Below, in pieces: positions 42,968-52,199 of a stretch of DNA of 64,000 nucleotides. Source of the DNA: Bacillota bacterium (GTDB lineage Bacteria > Bacillota > Clostridia > Lachnospirales > Bianqueaceae); NCBI GenBank assembly GCA_017442735.1, contig JAFRZE010000072.1, positions 121,838 to 185,837 of the forward strand, written 5' to 3'. Every line of letters starts with the position of its first letter. The stretch's first letter is position 1. Made by a program: the position numbers and the translations under genes. A model generated the notes under the pieces. That model did not search any database. It had not been told where the DNA came from and saw only the letters and a list, made by a program, of their open reading frames with translations.

Positions 42968-44377
42968 TTACTTTTTCAGTTCCCATACCGTGCCTTCGCG
43001 GGTGTCTTTGATGATAACACCCTTCTCGGCCAGTTCCGCGCGGATCGCGTCCGCCCTGGCGAAATCCTTCGCTTTCTTTGCTGCCTTGCGCTCCGCGATT
43101 TTTTCCTCGATCAGCCGGACGAGATCTTCGTCCGCGGCAGGTTCTTCTGTCTCTCTTTCCTTCAGAAGATCCAGCGACAGTACCTGATCGAAATCCCCGA
43201 TCACCGCCCGTTTGGTCGCGTCGGACAGAGACTGATCCTTCAGTACGTCATAGACCAGAGTCAGACCCGAGGAAGTATTGAGGTCATTACCGACCTGTTC
43301 GATAAACTTTGCGCGGTAGGCTTCTACCTGGGCAGGATCCGCTTCGCCGTCTTTCTTCAGCGCTGCGATTCTGCCAAGCAGTTTCTGATACGTCGCGGCC
43401 ATGTTATCCAGAACGTCATAAGAGAATTCCAAAGGCTTACGGTAATGCGAAGACAGGCAGAACATCCGATAGACCAGCGGATCATAGCCCTTTTCCTTCA
43501 GAACGGAAACCGTCAGGATATTCCCGGTCGACTTAGCCATCTTCGCGCCGTGATCGTTCAGATGCTGGACGTGGAACCAGTGACGGCACCACGGATGGCC
43601 GAGATAGGCCTCACTCTGCGCGATCTCGTTCGTATGATGCGGGAAAATATTGTCGACACCGCCACAGTGCAGGTCCAGCGCCCCACCCAGATAATGGATC
43701 GAGATCGCCGAGCACTCGATATGCCAACCGGGATAACCGACGCCCCACGGGCTGTCCCATTTGAGCGCCTGATCCTCAAACTTCGACTGGGTGAACCACA
43801 GAACGAAATCGGCTTTATTGCGTTTATTCGTGTCTTCTTCGACATCGTCACGAACACCGATCCGAAGCTGGTCCTCGTCGTGACCGGTCAGCGCGTAATA
43901 ATTTGAGATCTTTGAAGTATCAAAGTAAATATTCGGTCCCGCCTGATAGGCGTAGCCCTTTTCCAGCAGGACTTCGATCATGTGGATAAAATCCGGGATC
44001 AGGGATGTCGCGGGAACGACTGTTTCCGGCTTTTTGATATTCAGTGCATCACAGTCCTTGAAGAACGCGTCCGTATAGAACTGAGCGATCTCCATGACCG
44101 TCTTGTGCTCGCGCTTCGCGCCTTTGAGCATTTTGTCTTCACCGCTGTCCGCGTCAGAAGTCAGATGGCCGACATCCGTGATATTCATGACCCGTTTCAC
44201 ATCGCATCCGGCATAATTCAGGAACTTCTCCAGCGCGTCTTCCATGATATAGCTGCGAAGATTTCCGATATGAGCAAAATGATAAACGGTAGGACCGCAG
44301 GTATACATGTTGATGCAGTTGCCGTTTACCGGTGCGAATTCATCAATGGTCTTTGTCAATGTATTATATAGCTTCAT
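42968..44377 (-). CDS. cysS: Cysteinyl-tRNA synthetase
   Basis: Charges tRNA-Cys. The 469-residue class I synthetase starts with MKLYNTLTKT, has the zinc/active-site CGPTVYHFAHIGNL (Cys27; HIGN at 36-39), the mid-protein GWHIECSAIS and HCGGVDNIFPHH zinc ligands, and KMAKSTGN as its KMSKS motif. The DALR-type C-terminal domain and the short basic end are complete. It sits between a DUF1836 gene (15 bases upstream) and nfnA (13 bases downstream), an unusual partner set. Confidence 0.97.
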   Translation of the reverse strand: MKLYNTLTKTIDEFAPVNGNCINMYTCGPTVYHFAHIGNLRSYIMEDALEKFLNYAGCDVKRVMNITDVGHLTSDADSGEDKMLKGAKREHKTVMEIAQFYTDAFFKDCDALNIKKPETVVPATSLIPDFIHMIEVLLEKGYAYQAGPNIYFDTSKISNYYALTGHDEDQLRIGVRDDVEEDTNKRNKADFVLWFTQSKFEDQALKWDSPWGVGYPGWHIECSAISIHYLGGALDLHCGGVDNIFPHHTNEIAQSEAYLGHPWCRHWFHVQHLNDHGAKMAKSTGNILTVSVLKEKGYDPLVYRMFCLSSHYRKPLEFSYDVLDNMAATYQKLLGRIAALKKDGEADPAQVEAYRAKFIEQVGNDLNTSSGLTLVYDVLKDQSLSDATKRAVIGDFDQVLSLDLLKERETEEPAADEDLVRLIEEKIAERKAAKKAKDFARADAIRAELAEKGVIIKDTREGTVWELKK

Positions 44378-44392
44378 ATTCTTTCTCTTTTC

Positions 44393-45007
44393 TCAGCGTT
44401 TCTTATCCACGATCGTGATATCGTCCCCGTCTTCCATGGTATGCCCTTCCAGAAGCAGCAGTTTCTCGGCAAGCAGGCGGGCGAACGTTCCCACGACCGC
44501 GGTTTCTATGATCAGTTCGACGGGCGTTTTCACTGCCCAGTCAGGAGCGTCCTGATGATCCAGGATACGGCCGGCCAGCAGCCGGACCTGATCCTCGAAG
44601 TACTGCGCCGCGGTCGAATGCAGCGCAGTGAACGTACAGTAGATCTTCTCTACTTCTTCCTCACTGATATCCATCGGAATGATTTTTTGGATCAGCGCCA
44701 GGCTCATGCCCTGTTTCAGAGAACAGATAATGATCAGATACGCGATATGGATGCGATAGTACCGTTTTTTCTCCGGTCCGGGCATCACACGCATTCGGAC
44801 ATAGTTATTGATCGTCGCGGCTGTGATAAACTGTTCTTCCTTCAGTTCCGGCGGCATATAGTCCAGATACTGCTTCAAAAGAACGATCACCTGTTCCATA
44901 TACAGTCCCAGATCCGGAATCTCTTCCCAGTCCGGCAGACGGTAATTATCCAGATATTTCTCCCACCTGCGGAGCTTACCGGCAATCAAAGCCTCATCGT
45001 ATTTCAT
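44393..45007 (-). CDS. DUF1836 protein, MerR-like putative regulator
   Basis: A 204-residue protein of the DUF1836 family. The N-terminal half (LRRWEKYLDNYRLPDWEEIPDLGLYMEQVI, then TAATINNYVRMRVMP and RYYRIHIAYLIIICSLKQGMSLALI) resembles a winged helix-turn-helix followed by the MerR recognition pattern. Family function is unknown; a DNA-binding regulator is plausible. The C-terminal ~90 residues are helical without motifs. First gene of the DUF1836-cysS-nfnA-nfnB operon, preceded by AAGGAGAG. Confidence 0.83.
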   Translation of the reverse strand: MKYDEALIAGKLRRWEKYLDNYRLPDWEEIPDLGLYMEQVIVLLKQYLDYMPPELKEEQFITAATINNYVRMRVMPGPEKKRYYRIHIAYLIIICSLKQGMSLALIQKIIPMDISEEEVEKIYCTFTALHSTAAQYFEDQVRLLAGRILDHQDAPDWAVKTPVELIIETAVVGTFARLLAEKLLLLEGHTMEDGDDITIVDKKR

Positions 45008-45056
45008 GACTCTCTCCTTTTTTTACATGATCCGGAAGGATCTGTTAACTCCTGCT

Positions 45057-45085
45057 ATCATATCACACTTTTCGATGAATGAAAA
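45057..45085 (-). promoter_or_regulatory. Promoter of the DUF1836-cysS-nfn operon
   Basis: Minus-strand TTTTCA at 45080-45085, a 17-base spacer ending TGA, and TATGAT at 45057-45062, an extended -10 type. A small GATCC/GGATC hairpin lies in the leader at about 45029-45042. Confidence 0.65.
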
Positions 45086-45108
45086 GACATAATAAAAAAA
45101 ACGACGCA

Positions 45109-45152
45109 TTGACAGGATGTTCAATATGCGTTATACTAATATGGTTTATTAG
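45109..45152 (+). promoter_or_regulatory. degV promoter with operator-like inverted repeats
   Basis: Consensus TTGACA at 45109-45114, a 17-base spacer and TATACT at 45132-45137. CTAATA (45136-45141) and TATTAG (45147-45152) form an inverted repeat across the start site. ACGCATTGA and TCAATATGCGT flank the -35/spacer as a second, imperfect repeat. Both could be repressor sites. Confidence 0.7.
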
Positions 45153-45191
45153 ATTTATATATTCCCATTATTATATGCAAAAGGAGTTTTT

Positions 45192-46085
45192 ATGTTTACG
45201 ATCGTTACTGATACATCCGCCAACCTGCCCACCCCCATGGCGAAAGAAGCCGGACTTCTGGTCCTTCCTTTCACCTATACCATCGATGGGAAGACATACG
45301 CGGCGGAAGATACCGAGGCATTTGACGGTGTCAGCTTTTATGAGAAGATCCGCCGAGGTATGCTCGTGACCACTTCCCTGATCAATGTTCAGGCCTACCT
45401 CGATCATTTCACATCTCTGGCCGAGAGCGGCCAGGATATCTTATTCATCAGCATGAGTTCGGGTATCAGCGGATCCTATAACGCGGCCGTCGTGGCCTCC
45501 AGACAGATCCGTGAAGAATATCCCTCTGTGACCATCAAGACTCTGGATACGATGGGCGCTTCTCTGGGCGAAGGCCTGATCGCTCTTCACGCAGCGAAGC
45601 TTCAGAAGGAAGGAAAAAGCCTGGAGGAGACCTACCAGTCTTGCCGGGACATGTGTCTGCATATGGGACAGGTCTTTACGGTCGACAGTCTCATGCATCT
45701 TCGCCGAACCGGCCGCTGCTCCAACGCGAAAGCCGCGATCGGTACCGTCCTCAATATCAAACCGCTGCTGAAGGGTAATGAAATGGGTCAGATCGTGACC
45801 TACGGACAGGTCCGCGGCCGCAGGAAGTCCCTGCTCGCTTTGGCAAAAAGCTATGAAGAACATGTACAGGATCCGGAAAACCAGACGATCGGCATCGCCC
45901 ATGCCGATTGTATAGATGACGCCGTCTATCTGATCCGTCTCCTGAAACAGACAAAGCATCCTCCGAAGGATGTTCTGACCGTGATGTACGAGCCCGTAAC
46001 GGGATCCCATGTCGGTCCCGGTACGTTAGCTCTCTTCTTTCTTGGAAACGAAAACGTCAGATCTCTGAAAATGCCAGAGATCTGA
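45192..46085 (+). CDS. DegV-family fatty-acid-binding protein (FakB-like)
   Basis: A 297-residue DegV protein. FakB members bind a fatty acid and present it to the kinase FakA for phosphorylation and entry into lipid synthesis. The family start IVTDTSANLPTPMAKEAGL, the central FISMSSGISGSYNAA and the VDSLMHLRRTGR block with the fatty-acid-site Arg and His are all present. No fakA is nearby. AAGGAG lies before the ATG. The stop codon lies within the terminator stem. Confidence 0.9.
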   Translation: MFTIVTDTSANLPTPMAKEAGLLVLPFTYTIDGKTYAAEDTEAFDGVSFYEKIRRGMLVTTSLINVQAYLDHFTSLAESGQDILFISMSSGISGSYNAAVVASRQIREEYPSVTIKTLDTMGASLGEGLIALHAAKLQKEGKSLEETYQSCRDMCLHMGQVFTVDSLMHLRRTGRCSNAKAAIGTVLNIKPLLKGNEMGQIVTYGQVRGRRKSLLALAKSYEEHVQDPENQTIGIAHADCIDDAVYLIRLLKQTKHPPKDVLTVMYEPVTGSHVGPGTLALFFLGNENVRSLKMPEI

Positions 46086-46096
46086 CGTTTCTTTTT
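46052..46096 (+). terminator. Terminator overlapping the degV stop codon
   Basis: A perfect 16-bp stem (46052-46067 and 46075-46090) with a 7-base loop, followed by CTTTTT. The degV stop TGA (46083-46085) lies in the right arm, so the last ~11 codons are part of the hairpin. It also faces the convergent acyltransferase-like gene that ends at 46095. Confidence 0.93.
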
Positions 46097-47012
46097 ATGC
46101 CTTCTTGTTCAGGATCTTTCCGTGATCGAAAATGATCACGCCGAATCCTTCGCCGTTCTTTCCGCCGGAAAGATAGTAATTCTTCAGCCCTCGCTGCATA
46201 CGGGTCTTCTCCGGCAGGTCCTCCACCGGTCCTTCCGCCGCTGCGAAGAAGATACGCCAGGTGGGTTTGCCTTCTTTGCCGTCTCTCGTCCCGATGATAT
46301 CGAAATCATCATTGAAAGAAAGGGTGTTGGAGCCTTCCGGCCAGGCGGATTTCATGGGCGGATATAAAAGCCAGGAATCACAGAACGCGATAAACGGCCT
46401 GTCCGGTCCGAAGAAGTCCTGCGCTGCCTGATAGGAGGCGAGCCTTGTTTTCTCATCAAATGGTTCGCTGCTGTAGGGAATGTGGATCGAACAGACCTTG
46501 TCGCCCGGTTTGACCTCGATCGTCCGCTCACCATCCGACCATACATAAGGTTCTTTTCCCGGATAGGTATGCACTTCATATTCCAGCCGGCCGAGCTTGT
46601 AGATCGTCAGCCGGTAGAAGATCGGATACCACCAGAAAACGAAATTGCCCCAGACGCCCTTGGTCTGTTTGCATTCCAGCATCTTATACCAGAGATCCTC
46701 GAAGGTATCCAGGAAAAGCTGCTTAGGCAGTCCGCGGATCTCGTAGGTCTTCTCCGCCGGCTCCGCTGCCATGAGAAGGAACAGCCCCCAGAGGGTGTAT
46801 TCATTCGCCCCGCTGATCCCGGCTGCTTCCTGCACATACGGCAGGATCGTTTTGAAGTCGAAATCCGTCCGGTAAAACGTCTTAAGCGCCTGATCCATCT
46901 TCGTAAGCGCTCCGGTATCCTGCAGCTTTTTGCCCGCTTCTTCCAGCGCCTGGACCGCGTCCTCCGAGAAGGAAAGCCTCTTCGCCAGTTCCAGTGCATA
47001 AGTAATCGTCAT
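46095..47012 (-). CDS. Acyltransferase-like (NAT_N / GNAT_C) protein
   Basis: A 305-residue cytoplasmic protein of uncertain function. An all-helical N-terminal part (about 1-125) is followed by a beta-rich part with YRLTIYKLGRLEYEV, CSIHIPYSSEPFD and FIAFCDSWLLYPP. This layout resembles the paired NAT_N and GNAT-like C-terminal domains of putative acyltransferases; I am moderately confident of that. No substrate can be named. It starts 15 bases after lpdA with AAAGGAG upstream, as last gene of the glycine cleavage operon. Confidence 0.7.
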   Translation of the reverse strand: MTITYALELAKRLSFSEDAVQALEEAGKKLQDTGALTKMDQALKTFYRTDFDFKTILPYVQEAAGISGANEYTLWGLFLLMAAEPAEKTYEIRGLPKQLFLDTFEDLWYKMLECKQTKGVWGNFVFWWYPIFYRLTIYKLGRLEYEVHTYPGKEPYVWSDGERTIEVKPGDKVCSIHIPYSSEPFDEKTRLASYQAAQDFFGPDRPFIAFCDSWLLYPPMKSAWPEGSNTLSFNDDFDIIGTRDGKEGKPTWRIFFAAAEGPVEDLPEKTRMQRGLKNYYLSGGKNGEGFGVIIFDHGKILNKKA

Positions 47013-47026
47013 TTCTTTGTTCTCCT

Positions 47027-48439
47027 TTATTCTTTGAACGTGCGAAGCGCTTCCGCGACCGCTTCATTGAAAGTGGGATGCGGCCGGATCGCCTCTCCCA
47101 TCCTGTCGGCGGTCAGACCGTTTACGATCGCGCTGGAAAACTCTCCGATCATATCGGTCGCCCTGGCACACATCATATGCGCTCCCAGGATGCGGCCGGT
47201 TTCTTTTTCTACAAGAATACGAAGGAAGCTTCGCTCCTGACGCGTCAGGACGCTCTTTCCGTTCGCTCCCATGACAAATTTGAGGGTCTCCGTTTCGATC
47301 CCTTTTTCTTTCGCTTCATCCGCCGTCATGCCTACCGAAGCGATCTCCGGACTGGTATACACGCAGGACGGGACGACATCCATCCGGATGGGCGGTTCCT
47401 TGCCAAGCATCGCGGCGACCGCGTTTTCTCCCTGTGCGGAAGCCACATGCGCGAGCTGAATCCCGGGGATCACATCGCCGATGGCGTACACGCCGGGAAC
47501 CGACGTCTCAAACCGTTCATCGACCAGCACCTTTCCACGTTCCGTCTGCGGACGAACTTCCAGTTTATCATCAAACAGACGATCGGTATAGGCTCTGCGG
47601 CCGACTGCCACCAGCACCTTCTCACCGGAAGATAGCTGCGGTTTTTCTTTCTCCAGATAATGGCAGATGAGCACTCGCTTTCCATCCTCACTGCCTTCTT
47701 CAATGGACTGAAGCTTTGCCGAAGTATGGATCTCCACACTCTGCTTCTTCAGGATCATCTTCAGATTCTGACCGAACTCCTTATCCAGGGTCGCGAGGAT
47801 CCGGTCCAGCGCTTCGATGACGGTGACTTTCGTCCCGAGAGAAGCATAGAGTGACGCGAATTCCATCCCGATGACGCCGCCGCCGATGATCACCAGAGAA
47901 TCGATCGGCTGATCATTATCCAGAAGATCCGTCGAATCCCAGACACCGTCAAGATCCATTCCGGGAAGAGGCAGATGCACCGGTTCGGATCCGGTCGCGA
48001 TCAGCAGTTTCCGACCGATCAGGCTCTCTTCTCCGACACATACCTGCTGGTATTTCTCTCCGGAGTCCGGATCGGTCTGATCCAGCTGAAGGATCGAAGC
48101 CTCTCCGCGGAAAAGCGCGATCTTCACTTTTTTGAAAGAAGCCTCGATACCGCCGGAAAGCGTATCGACCACCTGATTCTTATACTGATTCAGTTTTCCC
48201 ATATCGACAGAAAGGCCGGAGGTGAGAAGACCGATCTCCTCCCCTTCTTTCGCTTCTTTATACAGCTCCGCCGTGTGCAGCAGTGTCTTGGTGGGAATGC
48301 ATCCCCGTCCCAGACAGGTACCGCCCACCGTCTGCTTTTCAACCACAGCCACCTTCATCCCCTGCCGGGCAGCGGAAAGGGCTGCCACATAACCGCCGGG
48401 GCCGGCGCCGATCACGATCAGGTCATATTTGATTTCCAT
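47027..48439 (-). CDS. lpdA: Dihydrolipoyl dehydrogenase (glycine cleavage L protein)
   Basis: FAD enzyme that reoxidises the dihydrolipoyl arm of GcvH with NAD. The 470 residues begin MEIKYDLIVIGAGPGGYVAA (FAD fold) and carry the redox disulfide GGTCLGRGCIPTK near 40-52. An NAD fold (IIGGGVIGMEFASLYASLG) and the C-terminal HPTFNEAVAEA active-site block follow. The start at 48439 is two bases after the lplA stop. Eight further codons upstream are within lplA and are rejected. It lies in the gcv operon, so glycine cleavage is the likely main role. Confidence 0.95.
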   Translation of the reverse strand: MEIKYDLIVIGAGPGGYVAALSAARQGMKVAVVEKQTVGGTCLGRGCIPTKTLLHTAELYKEAKEGEEIGLLTSGLSVDMGKLNQYKNQVVDTLSGGIEASFKKVKIALFRGEASILQLDQTDPDSGEKYQQVCVGEESLIGRKLLIATGSEPVHLPLPGMDLDGVWDSTDLLDNDQPIDSLVIIGGGVIGMEFASLYASLGTKVTVIEALDRILATLDKEFGQNLKMILKKQSVEIHTSAKLQSIEEGSEDGKRVLICHYLEKEKPQLSSGEKVLVAVGRRAYTDRLFDDKLEVRPQTERGKVLVDERFETSVPGVYAIGDVIPGIQLAHVASAQGENAVAAMLGKEPPIRMDVVPSCVYTSPEIASVGMTADEAKEKGIETETLKFVMGANGKSVLTRQERSFLRILVEKETGRILGAHMMCARATDMIGEFSSAIVNGLTADRMGEAIRPHPTFNEAVAEALRTFKE

Positions 48440-48441
48440 TT

Positions 48442-49434
48442 TTACATTGATTCCTCGATCCAATTGATAATATCCGGAACGATCTCTCCCGTGCTTTCAT
48501 CCGTTGTAAAAGGAAGAAGTGCTTCTCTGACCGCTTCCGGACTGAAACTTTTTCCCTCCAGTGCCCGGGCGACCCGCTCTGGAAAAGTCGTTTCCAGCGC
48601 GTCGGTATAGAGCACCGCTCGCTTAATCATGCCTTTCATGACAGAAAAATGCATCTCTGTCTTGCCCCAGGGAAACTTTCTCTCGATCTGATAGGTATAG
48701 TCAAACCGGTTGCCATACAGCCATTCAGAAGAACCGTACTTCTCAGTCAGTTTTCTGGTTCCCTCCGGCTCTTCCTGTAGAAGGTGAAAACCTGCTTTCG
48801 GGAACGCTTCCCGAAACGCCTTCGCGATCCGTTCTTTCAGGCTTTCCACTGAGATCTTATCTGAGAGTTCCGATAGTCCGATGACGCGCGAACGGACAGA
48901 ATCGACTCCTTTGGAACGAAGCTTTTCCCGGTCAACGCTCAGGTATCGATCGATTTTCTTTTCATCCACGGATACCAGCAGTGTTCCATGCTGGTAGCAA
49001 GCGCCTTTCGTGCGATAGTAGGCGTTGCCGGAGAACTTTCTTCCGTTCACCTCGATATCGTTCCTGCCGGTCGCGCCGGCCGGGATCCCGAAACTTCTGA
49101 CCGCCTCGAGAATGATCCCGGTCTGCCTCCCGATGTCAAAATCTTCCTTCATGGCAAGGAAGGTATAGTTCAGGTTCCCCAAGTCATGAAAAACCGCGCC
49201 GCCGCCGGATAATCTGCGGGCCAAATGCCCGCCTTCCTCTTCCAGCAAGCTGACGCGGCATTCTTTGAAACAGTTCTGATTTCTCCCGATCACTACCGTA
49301 TCTTTGTTCTGCCAGAGATACAGGATCATCTGACCGGGAAGAAGCCCCTGTAAAAAGGCTTCTTCCCGCGCCAGGTTATGATAGGGACAGACACTGTCGT
49401 TCGGACTTACATACAGGAATGTCTCGTTGATCAT
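48442..49434 (-). CDS. lplA: Lipoate-protein ligase A
   Basis: Attaches lipoate to lipoyl domains such as GcvH through lipoyl-AMP. The 330 residues have the family motifs RRLSGGGAVFHDLGNLNY near 73-90 and GRNDIEVNGRKFSGNAYY near 122-139 with the catalytic Lys132. The C-terminal accessory domain is present. It overlaps the gcvPB stop by four bases (ATGA), which fits a dedicated role in activating the H protein of the same operon. No lipoate synthase is seen in the window. Confidence 0.94.
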   Translation of the reverse strand: MINETFLYVSPNDSVCPYHNLAREEAFLQGLLPGQMILYLWQNKDTVVIGRNQNCFKECRVSLLEEEGGHLARRLSGGGAVFHDLGNLNYTFLAMKEDFDIGRQTGIILEAVRSFGIPAGATGRNDIEVNGRKFSGNAYYRTKGACYQHGTLLVSVDEKKIDRYLSVDREKLRSKGVDSVRSRVIGLSELSDKISVESLKERIAKAFREAFPKAGFHLLQEEPEGTRKLTEKYGSSEWLYGNRFDYTYQIERKFPWGKTEMHFSVMKGMIKRAVLYTDALETTFPERVARALEGKSFSPEAVREALLPFTTDESTGEIVPDIINWIEESM

Positions 49435-50870
49435 ACTTCCTTCTGGTATCTTAATTTCGGTTTTCTCGCAGCCGTTACTTCGTCGGGACGTCCGATCACG
49501 GTATGATGCGGCGCGTGGTGCAGGCTCTCCGGATCACTGTAGGCTCTCTCATAGATCTCGCGGATCGCCTGGATGGCCTCATCCATGGTTTCTTTCGTCT
49601 CGGTTTCCGTGGGCTCGATCATCAGGGCTTCATGAACGATCAGCGGGAAATACATAGTGGGCGGATGGATCCCATAATCCAGCAGGGCTTTTGCCGCATC
49701 CAGCGCGGACACGCCGGTCTCCTTATGCAGTTTGTCCAGACTGATGACGAACTCGTGCATGCAGGTCACCGGGAACGCGGCCGGGAAGATATCCTCCAGC
49801 GCCTTTCTCATATAGTTGGCGTTGAGTACCGCATTTCTGGAAGCTTCCAGGACGCCTTCTCTTCCGAGCATCGTGACATAGGTGAGCGCTTTCACGACCA
49901 CCAGGAAATTACCGAAGAAGGAACGCATACTGCCGAGCGATTTCTCCGGCTGAGCGAGATGAAGTTCACCATCCTCACCACGTACCGGACGGAAACCCGG
50001 AAGGAACTTACCGAGATCCTCCCTTACCCCCACCGGTCCGCTGCCGGGACCGCCGCCGCCATGCGGCGTGGCAAATGTCTTATGCAGGTTCAGATGCATC
50101 ACATCAAAGCCCATATCACCGGGACGAGCGATACCCATGACGGCATTCAGGTTCGCGCCGTCATAGTAGCAAAGACCGCCGGCTTCATGTACGATACGGG
50201 TGATCTCTTCGATATTCTTGTCAAAGATACCGACGGTATTCGGGTTCGTCAGCATCAGGCCGGCTGTATCCGGTCCTACCGCGGCCTTCAGGGCATCGAG
50301 ATCGACACATCCATCCGAAGCGGAAGGAATATTCACGACCTCATAGCCGCACATAGCTGCGCTGGCCGGATTGGTGCCATGGGCGGAGTCAGGAACGATG
50401 ATCTTTTTCCTGGCTTCATCCCCACGGTCTTTATGATAGGCCTTGATGACCAGCAGACCGGTAAACTCACCGTGCGCGCCGGCTGCCGGCTGGAAGGTAA
50501 AATACTTCAGTCCCGTGATGGCGGAAAGTTTTTCTTCCATCTTTTCCAGCACTTCCAGGGCACCCTGAACCGTCTTTTCCGCCTGAAGCGGATGAACGTT
50601 CGTGAATCCGGGAAGTGCGGCCATTTCCTCGTCGATCGAGGGATTGTATTTCATCGTGCAGGAGCCCAGCGGATAAAATCCATTGTTCACACCATGCGCG
50701 CGGCGTTCCAGCGCGCTGTAGTGACGGGAGATCTCCGTTTCGGATACTTCTGGCAGTGCCGGCGCCTGTGCTCTTAAAAGTGCCTCGTCCGGCTGATAGG
50801 CCGGAACATCCAGCTTGGGAAGAATGGACAGATGACGGCCTTCCTGGCCTCTTTCAAAGATCAGTTTCAT
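49431..50870 (-). CDS. gcvPB: Glycine dehydrogenase (decarboxylating) subunit 2
   Basis: PLP-binding half of the split P protein, which decarboxylates glycine and passes the aminomethyl group to GcvH. The 479-residue protein has the GTNPASAAM block and the PLP lysine Lys264 in NLHKTFATPHGGGGPG. It ends in a complete C-terminal domain. It overlaps gcvPA upstream and lplA downstream by four bases each. Confidence 0.97.
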   Translation of the reverse strand: MKLIFERGQEGRHLSILPKLDVPAYQPDEALLRAQAPALPEVSETEISRHYSALERRAHGVNNGFYPLGSCTMKYNPSIDEEMAALPGFTNVHPLQAEKTVQGALEVLEKMEEKLSAITGLKYFTFQPAAGAHGEFTGLLVIKAYHKDRGDEARKKIIVPDSAHGTNPASAAMCGYEVVNIPSASDGCVDLDALKAAVGPDTAGLMLTNPNTVGIFDKNIEEITRIVHEAGGLCYYDGANLNAVMGIARPGDMGFDVMHLNLHKTFATPHGGGGPGSGPVGVREDLGKFLPGFRPVRGEDGELHLAQPEKSLGSMRSFFGNFLVVVKALTYVTMLGREGVLEASRNAVLNANYMRKALEDIFPAAFPVTCMHEFVISLDKLHKETGVSALDAAKALLDYGIHPPTMYFPLIVHEALMIEPTETETKETMDEAIQAIREIYERAYSDPESLHHAPHHTVIGRPDEVTAARKPKLRYQKEV

Positions 50871-52180
50871 CTTGCCACCTCCTCTGCGGTACGGATGACT
50901 TCATCCATCATTTCACGGGTATTCTTCTCGGTGCAGCACCAGAGGATCCGGTTTTCGCCGAGCGGCAGGCCGCCCAGGATCCCTTTTTCGTCCAGTTTCT
51001 GAAGAAGTTTTTCGCTTCCGGCTCCTTCGGTAACGAATTCATGGAAGAATTCGCCCTCATATACCAGGCCGAAGCCCGCTTTTTTCAGACCATCCGCCAG
51101 ATAATGCGCTTTGCTCATGCAGCTTTCAGCGACTTCTTTCATTCCCTGAGGTCCCATGGCAGCCAGATAGACCGCGGCCGTCAGGGCACAGAGTGCTTCG
51201 TTGGAACAGATGTTGCTGGAAGCTTTTTCACGTTTGATATGCTGCTCTCTGGCCTGCAGTGTCAGGACATATGCGCGGCGTCCTTCCGAGTCTGTCGTCT
51301 CACCGACGATCCTTCCCGGAAGTTTGCGCATCAATGCCTGTGTCGCGGCCATAAAGCCAAGATACGGGCCGCCGAAACCGATCGGCATACCCAGAGGCTG
51401 TCCTTCACCGACAGCCAAATCAGCGCCGACCTCAGCCGGGGTCTTGAGAAGTCCCAGGCTGATCGGATTGCAGTTCATGACGAATTTCGCGTTCACGCTA
51501 TGCGCAATCTCGCCGATCTCTTCCGCCGGCTCCAGAAGTCCGTAGAAGTTCGGCTGCTGGATGATCACGCAGGCGGTTTCCGGGCCGACCATCTCTTTCA
51601 GTGCTTCTGTTGAGGTTTTTCCGTCTTTTTCCGGAATCACCTGGATATCCGTATCACGGCCGAAGGCATAGGTCATGACGACTTTCTTCACTTCCGGCGC
51701 GACACTGTCTGAAATCAGTACGCGGGTCTTCTTGCGTTCCACACACAGTTCGGCCGCTTCCGCTGTCGCGGTCGCTCCGTCATAGACGGATGCGTTCGAA
51801 ACGTCCAGACCGGTAAGCGCGCAGATCATCGACTGGTATTCAAAGATCGACTGCAGGATGCCCTGGCTGATCTCCGCCTGATACGGTGTATAGGCTGTCA
51901 GGAATGTTTCTTTGGAGACGACTCTTTTCACGATGGCCGGGATATAGTGATCATAGCTGCCGGCGCCGCGGAAGATCGCCTGATAGGTGCGATTCTTCGC
52001 GGCCAGCGCACGGATCGACTGTTCGGTCTCCATCTCGGAAAGCCCTTCTTCCAGCGGAAGAGGCTTTTTCAGATAGACCGATTCCGGAATCACGCTGAAA
52101 AGATCGTCAAAGCTGGTATAACCGGCTGCTTCCAGAAGAGCCCGCTGCTCTTTGGAAGTCCCGGGGACAAATGTTCCCAT
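50867..52180 (-). CDS. gcvPA: Glycine dehydrogenase (decarboxylating) subunit 1
   Basis: The other half of the split P protein, partner of gcvPB. The start at 52180 (MGTFVPGTSKEQ) follows AGAGGA; 19 in-frame codons upstream have no ribosome site and are rejected, leaving 437 residues. Family blocks are FRGAGSYDHYIP, TPYQAEISQGILQ, and GEGQPLGMPIGFGGPYLG in the middle. This split arrangement is usual in Firmicutes and many anaerobes. Confidence 0.96.
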   Translation of the reverse strand: MGTFVPGTSKEQRALLEAAGYTSFDDLFSVIPESVYLKKPLPLEEGLSEMETEQSIRALAAKNRTYQAIFRGAGSYDHYIPAIVKRVVSKETFLTAYTPYQAEISQGILQSIFEYQSMICALTGLDVSNASVYDGATATAEAAELCVERKKTRVLISDSVAPEVKKVVMTYAFGRDTDIQVIPEKDGKTSTEALKEMVGPETACVIIQQPNFYGLLEPAEEIGEIAHSVNAKFVMNCNPISLGLLKTPAEVGADLAVGEGQPLGMPIGFGGPYLGFMAATQALMRKLPGRIVGETTDSEGRRAYVLTLQAREQHIKREKASSNICSNEALCALTAAVYLAAMGPQGMKEVAESCMSKAHYLADGLKKAGFGLVYEGEFFHEFVTEGAGSEKLLQKLDEKGILGGLPLGENRILWCCTEKNTREMMDEVIRTAEEVAR

Positions 52181-52199
52181 GCTGTTTCCTCTTTTCGGA

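Noticed and set aside
49503..50777. 424-codon plus-strand frame opposite gcvPB
   Set aside because: It is antisense to a well-matched glycine decarboxylase subunit and has no conserved motif of its own.
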